Shown: positions 17,588 through 26,987, counted from the stretch's first letter. The stretch is 64,000 bases of DNA from Methylococcaceae bacterium UBA6146 (GCA_002422395.1 DIUY01000011.1:358507-422506); one strand, 5' to 3'. Program-made: numbers and translations. Notes: a model not told the origin generated them from the sequence alone.

Positions 17588-19657
17588 GTGACAGAAACAC
17601 AACACTTACTTTTCGAATTAGGCTCCGAAGAATTGCCGCCTAAAACCTTACTAAAACTTAGCAACGCTTTGCTAGATGGTATCGTCGCAGGTTTAAAAGC
17701 GGCTGATTTACACTTTACCGCCAGCAAAGCCTTAGCCACGCCGCGCCGTTTAGCGGTGTTGATTGAAAACTTGCAAACCGCGCAGCCCGACAAAACGGTC
17801 GAAAAACGCGGCCCGGCGATTCAGGCGGCGTTTGCGCCCGATGGTTCGCCTAGCAAAGCGGCGTTGGGTTTTGCCACTAGCTGCGGCACGAGTTTCGACC
17901 AATTGGAACGTTTGAAAACCGACAAAGGCGAGTGGTTGAGCTACACGCAAGCCGTCAAAGGCCAAGCCACCGCAGAAATTATCCCTGACATTATCCGCGC
18001 CGCCATCGCCGCGTTGCCGATTGCCAAACGGATGCGTTGGGGCAGTTTCGCCACCGAATTTGTCCGGCCTGTGCATTGGGCGGTGTTGTTGTTTGGCGAT
18101 AAGGTCATCGAAACCGAAATCCTTGGCCTTACCACAGGCAACAACACGCTAGGCCACCGCTTCCACGCCCCACAAGCCATCACGTTAGGCAAACCGGACG
18201 CTTATGAAGCCGCTTTGTTCAACCAAGGCAAAGTGATTGCCAATATTGAACAGCGCAAAGCCATCATCCGCGAAAAAGCCGAACAAGCCGCCGCCAAAGT
18301 CGGCGGTATCGCGCATATTGAAGAGGATTTGTTGGAAGAAATCGCCGCGTTGAACGAATGGCCTGTGCCGGTTACCGGCAACTTCGACCCTCGCTTTTTG
18401 GCTTTGCCCGCTGAAGTGCTGATTACCACCATGCAAACCAACCAGAAATATTTTCCGGTGAAAAATGCCGACGGTGGTTTGTTGGCGCATTTCATCACGT
18501 TTAGCAATATCGAAAGCAAACGGCCTGAATCCATCCAACACGGCAACGAGCGCGTCGTTACGCCACGGTTGGCGGATGCGGAATTTTTCTGGAACCAAGA
18601 CCGCAAACAAACCTTGGCGGATCGTGTGGATAGCTTAAAAACGATTGTTTTCCAAGAAAAACTCGGCACGGTTTACGAAAAATCCATACGCGTCAGCCAA
18701 CTCGCCGAGCGTATCGCCACCCAGTTAAACGCAGATGTAGCTCACGCCACCCGCGCCGCCTTGCTGGCAAAAACCGATTTGATGACCAATATGGTCGGCG
18801 AATTCGGCAACTTGCAAGGTTTGATGGGACGCTATTACGCATTAGCAGAAGGCGAAGCACCAGAAGTCGCGTGGGCCTTGGAAGAACAATATTTCCCCAA
18901 ACAATCCGGCAGTGAAACCGCACCTAGCACGACAGGGCAAATCTTGGCGATTGCCGAAAAATTGGACACACTCACCGGTATTTTCAGTGCGGGCTTGATC
19001 CCGACCGGCGACAAAGACCCGTATGCCTTACGCCGCGCGGCCTTAGGCACGTTGCGGACGATGATTGAAAATAATCTGAGCCTGAATATTCCCGAATTGT
19101 GCGCGTTTGCCTTGGAGCAATTCCCGCACAGTTTTGACAAAGCCGCCACACACACAGCCGTGGTCGAGTTTATTTTTGACCGTTTAAAAGGCTATTGTTT
19201 GGACAAAGGCTATAGCGCGGACGAGTTTGATGCCGTGATGGCCTTAGCGCCTGCCGAACCGCTGGATTTTATGCAGCGCATCGCCGCAGTAAAAGCTTTC
19301 CGCCAATTACCGGAAGCGGAAAGTTTGGCGGCGGCGAACAAACGTATCCGCAACATCTTGAGAAAATCTGAAACCGTCCCTGCGGCTATGGTCGGCGTGT
19401 TGGCCGAACCACAAGAAATCGCTTTGCTAGCCGCCGCCCAACAATCGGCGCAAGACATCCAGCCGCTGTTGGCGCAACACGATTATCAGGCGACGTTGAA
19501 CCGTTTGGCAGCATTGCGTGAAACGGTCGATGCGTTTTTCGACCATGTTATGGTGATGACTGATGATCTGGACTTGCGGGCGAACCGCTTGGCGCTGCTT
19601 AATTTGTTGTCCGAACAATTTTTGACTTGTGCAGACCTGGCGAAATTACAGTCGTGA
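17588..19657 (+). CDS. glyS: Glycine-tRNA ligase beta subunit
   Basis: 689 aa, full length for the beta subunit, which binds tRNA and is required with glyQ for glycyl-tRNA formation. Typical stretches are LLFELGSEELPPK at the N terminus, ALATPRRLAVL, QTNQKYFPV, and LLAKTDLMTNMVGEFGNLQGLMGRYY, ending in an anticodon-binding domain (DALALL-type helices near VMVMTDDLDLRANRLALL). A GTG start follows an AAAAGG at a suitable distance. The gene is split from glyQ by the inserted ATPase/TOPRIM block. Confidence 0.97.
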   Translation: MTETQHLLFELGSEELPPKTLLKLSNALLDGIVAGLKAADLHFTASKALATPRRLAVLIENLQTAQPDKTVEKRGPAIQAAFAPDGSPSKAALGFATSCGTSFDQLERLKTDKGEWLSYTQAVKGQATAEIIPDIIRAAIAALPIAKRMRWGSFATEFVRPVHWAVLLFGDKVIETEILGLTTGNNTLGHRFHAPQAITLGKPDAYEAALFNQGKVIANIEQRKAIIREKAEQAAAKVGGIAHIEEDLLEEIAALNEWPVPVTGNFDPRFLALPAEVLITTMQTNQKYFPVKNADGGLLAHFITFSNIESKRPESIQHGNERVVTPRLADAEFFWNQDRKQTLADRVDSLKTIVFQEKLGTVYEKSIRVSQLAERIATQLNADVAHATRAALLAKTDLMTNMVGEFGNLQGLMGRYYALAEGEAPEVAWALEEQYFPKQSGSETAPSTTGQILAIAEKLDTLTGIFSAGLIPTGDKDPYALRRAALGTLRTMIENNLSLNIPELCAFALEQFPHSFDKAATHTAVVEFIFDRLKGYCLDKGYSADEFDAVMALAPAEPLDFMQRIAAVKAFRQLPEAESLAAANKRIRNILRKSETVPAAMVGVLAEPQEIALLAAAQQSAQDIQPLLAQHDYQATLNRLAALRETVDAFFDHVMVMTDDLDLRANRLALLNLLSEQFLTCADLAKLQS

Positions 19658-19751
19658 TCGCTTTAAATGTAAGGTGCGCATTTATGCGTACCGGATATTT
19701 TAAAAAAAGTATGCGTTACCCTCTGGGGCATAAAAGCATGCCCTACAGCCA

Positions 19752-20291
19752 ATGAGCCGCTTTGTTTTGCTCGACCGCGACGGCGTGATTAACGAAGATT
19801 CCGACGACTTCATCAAGTCGCCGGAAGAATGGCAGCCGATAGTAGGCAGTCTGGAAGCGATAGCCTTGCTCAATGCCCACGGCTATAAAATTGCCGTCAT
19901 CACTAACCAGTCAGGACTGGCGCGTGGGCTGTTCGATGTCGCCATGCTGGAAAAAATCCATGCCAAAATGTGCCGTCTGGTGAGTGCTAAAGGTGGCAAA
20001 ATAGACGCCATTTATTATTGTCCGCACGGTGCAGACAGCGCTTGCCATTGCCGTAAACCCCAACCTGGCCTGCTGGAACAATGTGCCGCCGAACATCAGG
20101 TCACGTTAACCGACACTTTCTTTATTGGTGATTCGCTACGGGATTTACAGGCCGCACTTGCGGTCAATGCAAAGCCGATGCTGGTCAAGACCGGTAAGGG
20201 CAAAAAAACCTTAACACAACTTCCTAACCTTAACATTCCTGTTTTTGACACTCTTTATGACGCAGCCAACCACATCGTATCAGGGCAATAA
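19752..20291 (+). CDS. gmhB: D-glycero-beta-D-manno-heptose 1,7-bisphosphate 7-phosphatase
   Basis: 179 aa HAD-superfamily phosphatase in ADP-heptose synthesis for the lipopolysaccharide core. HAD motif I is LLDRDGVIN, motif II is VITNQSGLARG and the later motif is FFIGDSLRDLQAA. The Cys/His zinc loop CPHGADSACHCRKP distinguishes GmhB from other HAD enzymes. It is followed by plsC, whose start lies inside its 3' end, so the two are translationally linked. Confidence 0.93.
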   Translation: MSRFVLLDRDGVINEDSDDFIKSPEEWQPIVGSLEAIALLNAHGYKIAVITNQSGLARGLFDVAMLEKIHAKMCRLVSAKGGKIDAIYYCPHGADSACHCRKPQPGLLEQCAAEHQVTLTDTFFIGDSLRDLQAALAVNAKPMLVKTGKGKKTLTQLPNLNIPVFDTLYDAANHIVSGQ

Positions 20292-21000
20292 AATCAAAGT
20301 TTATCTGGGATCAAGTGTATTGTTCGCTTGCATGACGCTCTCCACGCTGGTGTTTGCGCCCTTGGTGCTGCTATGCAGTGTGTTTCCCTTTGCAGTGCGC
20401 TACAACATAGCCAATTATTGGGTTAAGTTTGCCTTGTTTATCGCCCGGATTTTCTGCGGTATCCGCCATGAAGTTGAGGGTCTGGAGCATATTGCAGGCA
20501 TCCGGTCAGCTATTGTGCTTAGCAAGCATCAGTCGGCTTGGGAAACTATTGCTTTGAGACTGATATTGCCGCCCCAGACCGCATTGTTAAAACGTTCGTT
20601 ACTATGGATTCCTGTTTGGGGTTGGGCACTGGCAACCTTAAAACCTATTGCCATCGACCGGAAAAAAAAGCGCGAGTCCCTTAAGGTATTGCTTAAACAA
20701 GGCAAAGCGTATTTAAACGAAGGGCTGTGGGTTGTCGTCTTTCCTGAAGGCACCCGGACTGCGCCCGGCGAGGAGAAAAAATTCAATGCAGGCGGCGCAA
20801 TACTAGCAGAAAAATCCGGTCATCCGGTCATTCCAGTCGCGCATAATGCCGGCCTCTGCTGGGCGCGTTACAGTTTCTTAAAATATCCTGGCACCATCAA
20901 GGTAAAAATAGGCCCTGTTATTGACTCCAAAGGGCGCAAAGCGGCTGATATTAATGCCGAAGCGGCGGCATGGATAGCGCAGGCTATGAAGACATTGTGA
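20257..21000 (+). CDS. plsC: 1-acyl-sn-glycerol-3-phosphate acyltransferase
   Basis: About 247 aa, membrane-associated acyltransferase that makes phosphatidic acid. The catalytic block is KHQSAWE (the HX4E variant often seen next to gmhB rather than HX4D), with FPEGTRTAPGE as the glycerol-phosphate site and two N-terminal hydrophobic segments. The ATG at 20257 overlaps gmhB by 35 bp; a TTG 12 bp earlier is possible. The gmhB-plsC order is common in gammaproteobacteria. Confidence 0.93.
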   Translation: MTQPTTSYQGNKIKVYLGSSVLFACMTLSTLVFAPLVLLCSVFPFAVRYNIANYWVKFALFIARIFCGIRHEVEGLEHIAGIRSAIVLSKHQSAWETIALRLILPPQTALLKRSLLWIPVWGWALATLKPIAIDRKKKRESLKVLLKQGKAYLNEGLWVVVFPEGTRTAPGEEKKFNAGGAILAEKSGHPVIPVAHNAGLCWARYSFLKYPGTIKVKIGPVIDSKGRKAADINAEAAAWIAQAMKTL

Positions 21001-21067
21001 TAGGCTTGAACAGATTGCCCATCCGCGCGATAAAAACCATCATTCATCAACAACGGTAACACTGACT

Positions 21068-21481
21068 ATGAAAAAATTACTGCTCATTTGCTTGGCCGCC
21101 TCATTGCTTCCGGCATGTGCCGATAAAAACGAATACCACCAGGCGGTGCTCGAACAAGTGGAGAAAGAACAGGATGTTAAGGACTATAAAATAGCCCCTG
21201 AAACAATGGCGGATTGTGTCGTTGCATTAACCTCGCAAAAAATGCCGGGGGTGTTTGCACTGGATCCGGAGCGTATGACCGCTTACCGCAATTACGCAAA
21301 AATGCTCAACATGTCTAAAACCGAAGACCTTAAAAAGTCTATGGATGAGTTGCGGACGGCATTTGGTTCGGGACAAGCGCTCGCGGATGCGCACGCCAAC
21401 TATACGGAAAGCTTGCTTGAATGTTACACGACGGTTGTGTCGAAATCTGAAGAAGAAGAAAAAAGTAAAGATAAAGAGTGA
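21068..21481 (+). CDS. Small lipoprotein of unknown function
   Basis: 137 aa. The N-terminal MKKLLLICLAASLLPAC is a lipoprotein signal with the lipid-modified cysteine at residue 17. The mature part is charged and mostly helical, ending in a lysine/glutamate-rich tail (EEEEKSKDKE). There is a Cys in DCVVAL and another in LLECYTTV that could form a disulfide. It lies 67 bp after plsC on the same strand. No family is recognised. Confidence 0.7.
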   Translation: MKKLLLICLAASLLPACADKNEYHQAVLEQVEKEQDVKDYKIAPETMADCVVALTSQKMPGVFALDPERMTAYRNYAKMLNMSKTEDLKKSMDELRTAFGSGQALADAHANYTESLLECYTTVVSKSEEEEKSKDKE

Positions 21482-21696
21482 GCGTATAGGAGAAGGCTGT
21501 ATGTCCTCCCTGCCCAGTCACGCCAATATTTGGCTTTGTGATGCCAAAATGTGGCGTTGAGGGTGCAAGAATCCTGCGGGATAGGCACGGATGAGGAAAG
21601 TGATGGGATAGTGATAGTCGGTGTGGCGGGTCCGCAGAATAAAATTCGGCTAAGCCGTTTATCACCCCCCAATAGCTTGGGCTGTGGGCAATGCCT

Positions 21697-21734
21697 TTAA
21701 GCCCCGGCAGATTGCAAAACCTGCTGGGGCTTAA
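21697..21734. terminator. Bidirectional terminator-like hairpin between the lipoprotein gene and sulP
   Basis: TTAAGCCCCGGCAG (21697-21710) pairs with CTGCTGGGGCTTAA (21721-21734), 14 bp with one G-T pair and a 10-nt loop. It lies between convergent genes in the 282-bp gap, so it may serve both. The remaining part of the gap shows no other feature. Confidence 0.65.
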
Positions 21735-21763
21735 TTGTGGGGGCGTTATTGTTGGCGAAATCT

Positions 21764-23488
21764 TTAACCCAGTGCCTTAACGGCATCTTCGGTACTGAAA
21801 AAAAGCTTGCCCGGTTTTAGTTGTTCAATAAAATCCGTTTTTTCCAGTTTATCAAGCAGCGGCCCTTTGGCTTCCGCTACATTAAGTGTTTTCCCAGTCG
21901 CCTGTAAAGCTTGGTTGAAAAGCTCCAACGCTTCCAGCGCCGTCGTGTCAATGTCGCTGACTGACGTGAAAATCAGGATGACATGCTTGGTGTTAGGTTG
22001 CCGTCTTAGTTCAGAGTCCAGGTAATCTTCAATAAAGCTGATATTGGCAAAAGTGATGCTTTCATCAATGCGCACCAAGAGCAGATGATGCCAAGTTTCC
22101 ACGCTATGGCGTTTGATATTGCGGAAATGCTCGGTTTCGGGCACACGGCCAACGATTGCGATATGCGGCTGGCTAGTTTTGCGCAAATTGCTGGCGATAG
22201 TCAGGACAATGCCCAGCGCGATGCCTTCTTCGATGCCTAATATCAAAACCCCCAGCAACGTGACAAGTTCGGCAATGCCGTCAGAGCGGTCATAATCCCA
22301 CGTATGGAAAATATGTTTGATGCGCACCAGGCGAAAGACTGCCACTAGAATGATTACCGCCAATGCCGATTTGGGGATGCCTGCAAACCAAGGGCTGAAG
22401 AAAATGACGGCCAAGCTCAAAAAACCCGCCGCAATCAGCATTGCCATTTGGGTGCGCGCCCCGGCGGAAAAATTCACCATTGTCCGGCTGAAACCACCGG
22501 CCACCGGCATACCGCCGGAAATGGCGGCGGCGATGTTGGCTACGCCCAAGGCAATCAGTTCTTGGTTCGGGATGATTTTTTGGCCGCGTAAATTAGCGGT
22601 CACTTTGGCAATCGCCACGCTTTCGACATACGCGATTAAGGCGATGAAAGCCGAATAGGGTACGAGCAGCCGCCATTTTTCTGGGTTGACAAGATCCATG
22701 CTCAGCTTAGGAAGCCCTGCGGGTATGTCGCCGATCACCGCAACGTGTTGTTCGGTCAGATTAAAACGGCTGACCGCCAGCGTTGCCGCTATCACGACCA
22801 GTAACGGCCCGCATTTGCTAATCGCCGTGACTATGGCCAGTTTGACGCCGATTTTTTTAAGGAGTCCGGTGAGCGGTTTGCCGAAAAATAGCAATAAACC
22901 CAGTGCGGCGGCGCTTATTAACGAGGTTGGGGTGTTAATGCCGGATAGGTACGCGTTGTAACAAGCTAGATCAGCCCCGCAGGACGGCGCTTTTAGGCCG
23001 ACCAGTTGCGGCAACTGGCTACCGATAATCAGCAATGCCGCGCCGCTGGTAAAGCCGGCCAACACCGGATGGCTGATAAAGTTCACCAACCCGCCTAGGC
23101 GCAACAGAGCCATTACTAACATCATAACGCCGCACTCCGCCGACAAAATCAACGCGCTTTGCAACGGGTTTCCTAGCGCGTTGATTTCGGGTGCGGCCAG
23201 TGCGCCGGCAATCATAATGGCGGCGATAGAGACTGGCCCGACCGATAAGGTCCGGCTCGTGCCCAGCAACGCGTAAGCTATCGGCGGCAAAATACTGGCG
23301 TACAGGCCTAATTGCGGCGGCAAACCCGCTAAGATCGCATACGCGATGCCTTGTGGGACTAGCAGGATTGCCGTGATGACGCCAGCCAACAGATCACCGT
23401 TAATATCCTGGCGGTTATAGGTTTTTAACCAGCCGATAATAGGAAAAAACGATGCTAAGTATGAAGTTTTAATTGCGGTGTTAGGCAT
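21764..23488 (-). CDS. SulP family anion transporter with STAS domain (sulfide-oxidation operon)
   Basis: 574 aa from the ATG at 23488; an upstream extension of 43 codons lacks family features. About 11-12 hydrophobic segments with the SulP signature (GLYASILPPIAYALLGTSRTLSVGP) are followed by a C-terminal STAS domain (residues about 440-570, with FTSVSDIDTTALEAL). SulP proteins carry sulfate or bicarbonate. Placed last in an operon with persulfide dioxygenase and SQR, export of the sulfur product or sulfate exchange is plausible but not shown. A 17-bp hairpin separates it from SQR. Confidence 0.9.
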   Translation of the reverse strand: MPNTAIKTSYLASFFPIIGWLKTYNRQDINGDLLAGVITAILLVPQGIAYAILAGLPPQLGLYASILPPIAYALLGTSRTLSVGPVSIAAIMIAGALAAPEINALGNPLQSALILSAECGVMMLVMALLRLGGLVNFISHPVLAGFTSGAALLIIGSQLPQLVGLKAPSCGADLACYNAYLSGINTPTSLISAAALGLLLFFGKPLTGLLKKIGVKLAIVTAISKCGPLLVVIAATLAVSRFNLTEQHVAVIGDIPAGLPKLSMDLVNPEKWRLLVPYSAFIALIAYVESVAIAKVTANLRGQKIIPNQELIALGVANIAAAISGGMPVAGGFSRTMVNFSAGARTQMAMLIAAGFLSLAVIFFSPWFAGIPKSALAVIILVAVFRLVRIKHIFHTWDYDRSDGIAELVTLLGVLILGIEEGIALGIVLTIASNLRKTSQPHIAIVGRVPETEHFRNIKRHSVETWHHLLLVRIDESITFANISFIEDYLDSELRRQPNTKHVILIFTSVSDIDTTALEALELFNQALQATGKTLNVAEAKGPLLDKLEKTDFIEQLKPGKLFFSTEDAVKALG

Positions 23489-23580
23489 TGCGGAATGACC
23501 CTTGTTTCCTTGGTAAGGATAGTGGCAAGTAAGGCGTGGGTGGATAGGCCGGAAATACGTTTTGGCCACTTTTTTGGCGA

Positions 23581-23620
23581 TATTTGGCGCCAAGCGGGGA
23601 ACGCCGCTTGGCGCCAAATA
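23581..23620. repeat. Perfect 17-bp hairpin between SQR and sulP
   Basis: TATTTGGCGCCAAGCGG (23581-23597) is followed by a 6-nt loop and its exact complement (23604-23620). It begins 3 bp beyond the SQR stop in the direction of transcription. There is no U-tract, so it is more likely an RNA-processing or stability structure than a simple terminator. Confidence 0.85.
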
Positions 23621-23623
23621 AGT

Positions 23624-24886
23624 CTAGGACGCTTGTTCTTCGTCCATAAACCGCTTGGCATAAGACTCCAGATGTGGGATGTCAATACGGTAGCCTTTCA
23701 GCATAATTTGCCAGTACAACCACGGAAACCCCGTGGTTTTACCAATCCACCAGATAAAGCGGTTTTTTCTGGGGTCTAATAAAGGGAATGAGGGCGTGAC
23801 TTTGCCGCCGTAGGAAAACTCCGCCAGCATAACTTTACTTAACGAGGTGGTGAGCGGGCAAGAACCATAGCCGTCGTAACCTTCCCGTAACGGTGTGCCG
23901 TTAATCAAGCCCAAAATATTATCGACCACGACCGGCACTTGTTTGCGCACCGCCGCAGCGGTTTTGGCATTTGGTGTCGAACCTGCGTCACCCAGGCCAA
24001 AAACATTGCTGTATTTGTTGTGCTGAAGGGTTTTTTCATTGACATCAACCCAGCCCCCCGCATTCGCCAAAGGGCTTTGCTTGATAAAATCCGGCGCACT
24101 TTGCGGCGGTGTCACATGAATCATATCAAAGGCTTTGGTGACCCGTTCCTTGTTGCCGTCGCCATCAGTCACTTCAAATGTCGCCATTTTTGCCGGGCCG
24201 TCAATAGCAATCAAATTGCAGTTAAAATTGGTTTTTATCCCATAGTCGGCAACGACCTTACTCAATGCTTTGGCAAAAAACGGCACACCGAAGATCCCAG
24301 GGCCGGCGTTACAAAATTCAAGGGTGAATTTGTCCAAAATGCCTTTTTTGCGGAACCGGTCGGCGGCCAGGTACATGATTTTTTGTGGCGCACCGGCGCA
24401 TTTTATGGGCATCGGTGGTTGCGTGAACAAGGCCGTGCCCGATTCGATGTTTTTGATACATTCCCAAGTATATTCAACGGTGTCCGGCGAATAATTGCTG
24501 CACACATTGTTTTTGCCTAGCGTTTCGCGCAAGCCCTCAATCTTGTCCCAATCCAATTGCAAACCGGGGCAGACCACCAGATAGTCGTAACTGATGGTGT
24601 CGCCGGAACGTAAGGTGACCGTGTTTTCGTCGGGTTGGAACGTTTCGGCGTAATCCTTAAGCCATGTGACCGTTGGATGGATCAAATCCGCCTCATTTCT
24701 GGTGGTCTGTTTTAAGGTATAAGCGCCGCCGCCAATAATCGTGAAGCCGGGCTGGTAATAATGTTTTTCGGATGGCTCGACAATGGCAATGTCAATCGCG
24801 CTGTTTTGTCTGCGCAATGTGTTGGCAACCGAGACACCGGCGGCACCGCCGCCGATGATTAATAAGGCATGATGTTGGTTTGGCAT
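23624..24886 (-). CDS. sqr: Sulfide:quinone oxidoreductase
   Basis: 420 aa flavoprotein of the FAD/NAD(P)-linked disulfide reductase superfamily that oxidises sulfide and passes electrons to quinone at the membrane. The N-terminal GGGAAGVSVANTLRR is the dinucleotide fold, VFGLGDAGSTPNAKTAAAVRKQ is the FAD-binding C-terminal motif, and conserved cysteines occur in IKCAGAPQK and in VCPG. The C terminus (WLYWQIMLKGYR) could be a membrane anchor. It follows the persulfide dioxygenase-rhodanese gene, the usual partner that removes the glutathione persulfide product. Confidence 0.92.
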   Translation of the reverse strand: MPNQHHALLIIGGGAAGVSVANTLRRQNSAIDIAIVEPSEKHYYQPGFTIIGGGAYTLKQTTRNEADLIHPTVTWLKDYAETFQPDENTVTLRSGDTISYDYLVVCPGLQLDWDKIEGLRETLGKNNVCSNYSPDTVEYTWECIKNIESGTALFTQPPMPIKCAGAPQKIMYLAADRFRKKGILDKFTLEFCNAGPGIFGVPFFAKALSKVVADYGIKTNFNCNLIAIDGPAKMATFEVTDGDGNKERVTKAFDMIHVTPPQSAPDFIKQSPLANAGGWVDVNEKTLQHNKYSNVFGLGDAGSTPNAKTAAAVRKQVPVVVDNILGLINGTPLREGYDGYGSCPLTTSLSKVMLAEFSYGGKVTPSFPLLDPRKNRFIWWIGKTTGFPWLYWQIMLKGYRIDIPHLESYAKRFMDEEQAS

Positions 24887-24940
24887 GAAATCCTCCCAGA
24901 TAGCGTGTTATTTTTTTAGTGAAGTTTGCGGTGCAAAGCG

Positions 24941-24974
24941 CCTTGCATTACACGGTTTGCAGTGTAACGCAAGG
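24941..24974 (-). terminator. Hairpin in the gap between persulfide dioxygenase and SQR genes
   Basis: CCTTGCATTACAC (24941-24953) pairs with GTGTAACGCAAGG (24962-24974), 13 bp with one mismatch and an 8-nt loop. It lacks a U-tract. It lies in the 101-bp intergenic stretch of the sulfide operon and may attenuate or protect the downstream message. Confidence 0.5.
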
Positions 24975-24987
24975 CTTTCTTGTGCTC

Positions 24988-26073
24988 CTAACCTTTTTGC
25001 CACGCTTCATAGCCACCGGCCATTGATAGCACGTTGGTATAGCCAAGTTGCTGCATAGTTAATGCCGCCAGTGCCGAACGGTTGCCGCTACGGCAATAAA
25101 TAAGCACTGCTTTGGATTTGTCCGCCAATTGCGGCATTGCGCCTATTTTAAATTCCAGCACACCACGCGGTAGCAACACGGCGGCGTCGAGATGGCCGGC
25201 GGCATATTCGCTTTCTTCGCGGGTATCGACAATGACGATATTGCCTTCGGCAATCAATTGCTGCGAGGTCGCCACATTAACTTCAGTGATGAATTGTTTG
25301 GCTTCAGCAACCATTGCTTCGGTGGTCGTCACGTTGCGCACGGGCCGGGCAATTTCACGTGCGGCAACGGCGTCTTGCCGCTCATTTTCATCCAGGCCGC
25401 AGTAGCGGTTGGCGGGCACAGCCTCATCTATCAAACGGGGTTTAGGCAAGTTTAGATTGGCCATGATCTCAATAAACTGCTCGCGTGATTTGCCCGCTAG
25501 GCGCGGATTGCTGGTGCGTTCTTGAATGATGCTGCTGACCCAGCGGCCTTGGTAATCATGCCCTGGATAAACCAATGTTTCATCCGGTAGGGTGAACAGG
25601 CGTTGGGTGATGCAATCGTACAATGCGCCCGCATCGCCGCCCTGAAAGTCTGTACGTCCGCAACCGCCGATAAACAGCGAATCGCCGGTAAACAGGTGGT
25701 CACGCCATAAAAACGAGATGCTGCCACGGGTGTGGCCAGGCGTGGCGATAACTTTGATCTTTTCGCCGTTGCCGAAGGTAAAAATATCGCCGTCTTGAAT
25801 TTGGATGTCGGCAGTTTCAGCGCCGCATAAATGGCTGACGCCGGTTTGCGCACCTAGACGCTGGCGCAATAGGCCACCGGCGGTGATGTGGTCAGCATGG
25901 ACATGGGTCTCGAGCGTGTATTTTAGCTGTAAACCGTGGCTTTCCAGCAGGGCAATATAATCATCAATATGAGTGTTGACCGGATCGATAAAGACCGCCT
26001 CTTTGTTGGCAGGGTCGGCAATCAAATAAGTGTAAGTCCAGGTTTCTTGATCGAACAGTTGTTTAAAAATCAT
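24988..26073 (-). CDS. Persulfide dioxygenase (ETHE1 type) fused to rhodanese
   Basis: 361 aa. Residues 1-240 form a metallo-beta-lactamase fold with THVHADH (H57, H59, D61, H62), an iron-site motif of ETHE1-type enzymes that oxidise glutathione persulfide to sulfite. The C-terminal 100 residues are a rhodanese domain with the active loop CRSGNRS. The fusion couples persulfide oxidation to sulfur transfer. The start is the ATG at 26073, preceded by GGAG and 38 nt below a sigma-54 promoter; the longer frame upstream overlaps that promoter and is rejected. First gene of the sulfide operon. Confidence 0.93.
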   Translation of the reverse strand: MIFKQLFDQETWTYTYLIADPANKEAVFIDPVNTHIDDYIALLESHGLQLKYTLETHVHADHITAGGLLRQRLGAQTGVSHLCGAETADIQIQDGDIFTFGNGEKIKVIATPGHTRGSISFLWRDHLFTGDSLFIGGCGRTDFQGGDAGALYDCITQRLFTLPDETLVYPGHDYQGRWVSSIIQERTSNPRLAGKSREQFIEIMANLNLPKPRLIDEAVPANRYCGLDENERQDAVAAREIARPVRNVTTTEAMVAEAKQFITEVNVATSQQLIAEGNIVIVDTREESEYAAGHLDAAVLLPRGVLEFKIGAMPQLADKSKAVLIYCRSGNRSALAALTMQQLGYTNVLSMAGGYEAWQKG

Positions 26074-26120
26074 TGTGTGTCTCCGTGTGGGTTGGAAATT
26101 AAAAGGCAGTACGTCATTAA

Positions 26121-26136
26121 AGCAATCGGCGTGCCA
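26121..26136 (-). promoter_or_regulatory. Sigma-54 promoter of the sulfide operon
   Basis: On the minus strand the sequence TGGCACG-N4-TTGCT (TGGCACGCCGATTGCT) is a full match to the -24/-12 consensus TGGCACG-N4-TTGCW. It points at the persulfide dioxygenase start 48 bp downstream, leaving an untranslated leader of about 38 nt with a GGAG ribosome-binding site. Confidence 0.85.
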
Positions 26137-26230
26137 CAAATGGTGGTTCCTTGATAATCTGCCGAGAAGCTATGTTAGCAGTGCTTTGGGTTGTGGCAAT
26201 CTGTTTTATTAAGAAACACCTTACTGGGAT

Positions 26231-26291
26231 TGGTTCATTCGCTTTGTTTCATTGAACCATTTGTTTGTTTTAGTGAAACAATAATGAAACA
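26231..26291. promoter_or_regulatory. Cluster of five TGTTTCA/TGAAACA-like heptamers (putative enhancer-binding sites)
   Basis: Heptamers at 26231 (TGGTTCA), 26245 (TGTTTCA), 26253 (TGAACCA), 26274 (TGAAACA) and 26285 (TGAAACA) form overlapping inverted pairs. They lie 100-165 bp upstream of the sigma-54 promoter, the usual distance for an NtrC-type activator. A FisR-like sulfide-responsive activator would fit, but no such gene is in the window. The rest of the 441-bp gap shows nothing else. Confidence 0.6.
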
Positions 26292-26514
26292 TTTATGCAT
26301 TTGTTGGGCGTCACTCTGCGCGTAATTTCTGGTGGTGGGTTAGCGGCCTTAGCTTGCCATGCCGCCAGCCCCGGCCATGCCGATTTTATTGAGGGTTTGG
26401 GGAGGTGCAGTAGATGCCCCCCACAATTTTTTCCAATTTTCCAGCCAAAGGTTGACCTTGTCCCCTAAATATAAGTAAACTAATGTTAAGTAAAAATAGA
26501 CAAGTGAAGAGTCA

Positions 26515-26880
26515 ATGCCATCTACACCAATATCTCCATCCATACGGCAAATTGCGGAAGAAAACGGCATTCCCTATGAAACCTTAAAGCGTAGGGTACA
26601 CCGGAAAGGCTCTATAACTGGGGCGCTGAACGACGTAAAAGCCATAACACACAGCTTCCCCATCAACGGCATCGACCTCACCGCCGAAGAGTGGTGCCAC
26701 TACATCGGCATATCCACCAGCGCAATGTACCGGTCCGCCAAACGCCGAAAGATCACATCCCTCCAGGAACTCCAGCGCCGTTTCCAGGAATCCCCACACC
26801 TGTTCCCCACGCACCTGCTGGACCCCAAACACCCACGTTATTCCGAAATACAACACACTCCTGCAAAAACCGCTGTTTAG
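26515..26880 (+). CDS. Small phage-like DNA-binding protein
   Basis: 121 aa with two helix-turn-helix-like stretches, IRQIAEENGIPYETLKRRVHRKG near the N terminus (about 10-32) and LTAEEWCHYIGISTSAMYRSAKRR in the middle. The first resembles the N-terminal HTH of small terminase subunits and related phage proteins. Codon use and composition differ little from the neighbours. It is followed by two coupled small genes that look like phage packaging genes. The role is not established. Confidence 0.55.
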   Translation: MPSTPISPSIRQIAEENGIPYETLKRRVHRKGSITGALNDVKAITHSFPINGIDLTAEEWCHYIGISTSAMYRSAKRRKITSLQELQRRFQESPHLFPTHLLDPKHPRYSEIQHTPAKTAV

Positions 26881-26987
26881 CACTATCCACCCACCACCAC
26901 CCGTGCTAACTTAGCCGCCAATGGATAGGGCTAGATGCCTGAAACGACCCGCTCGGATGCTGGGGATAAGGATATACACCACCTAAT

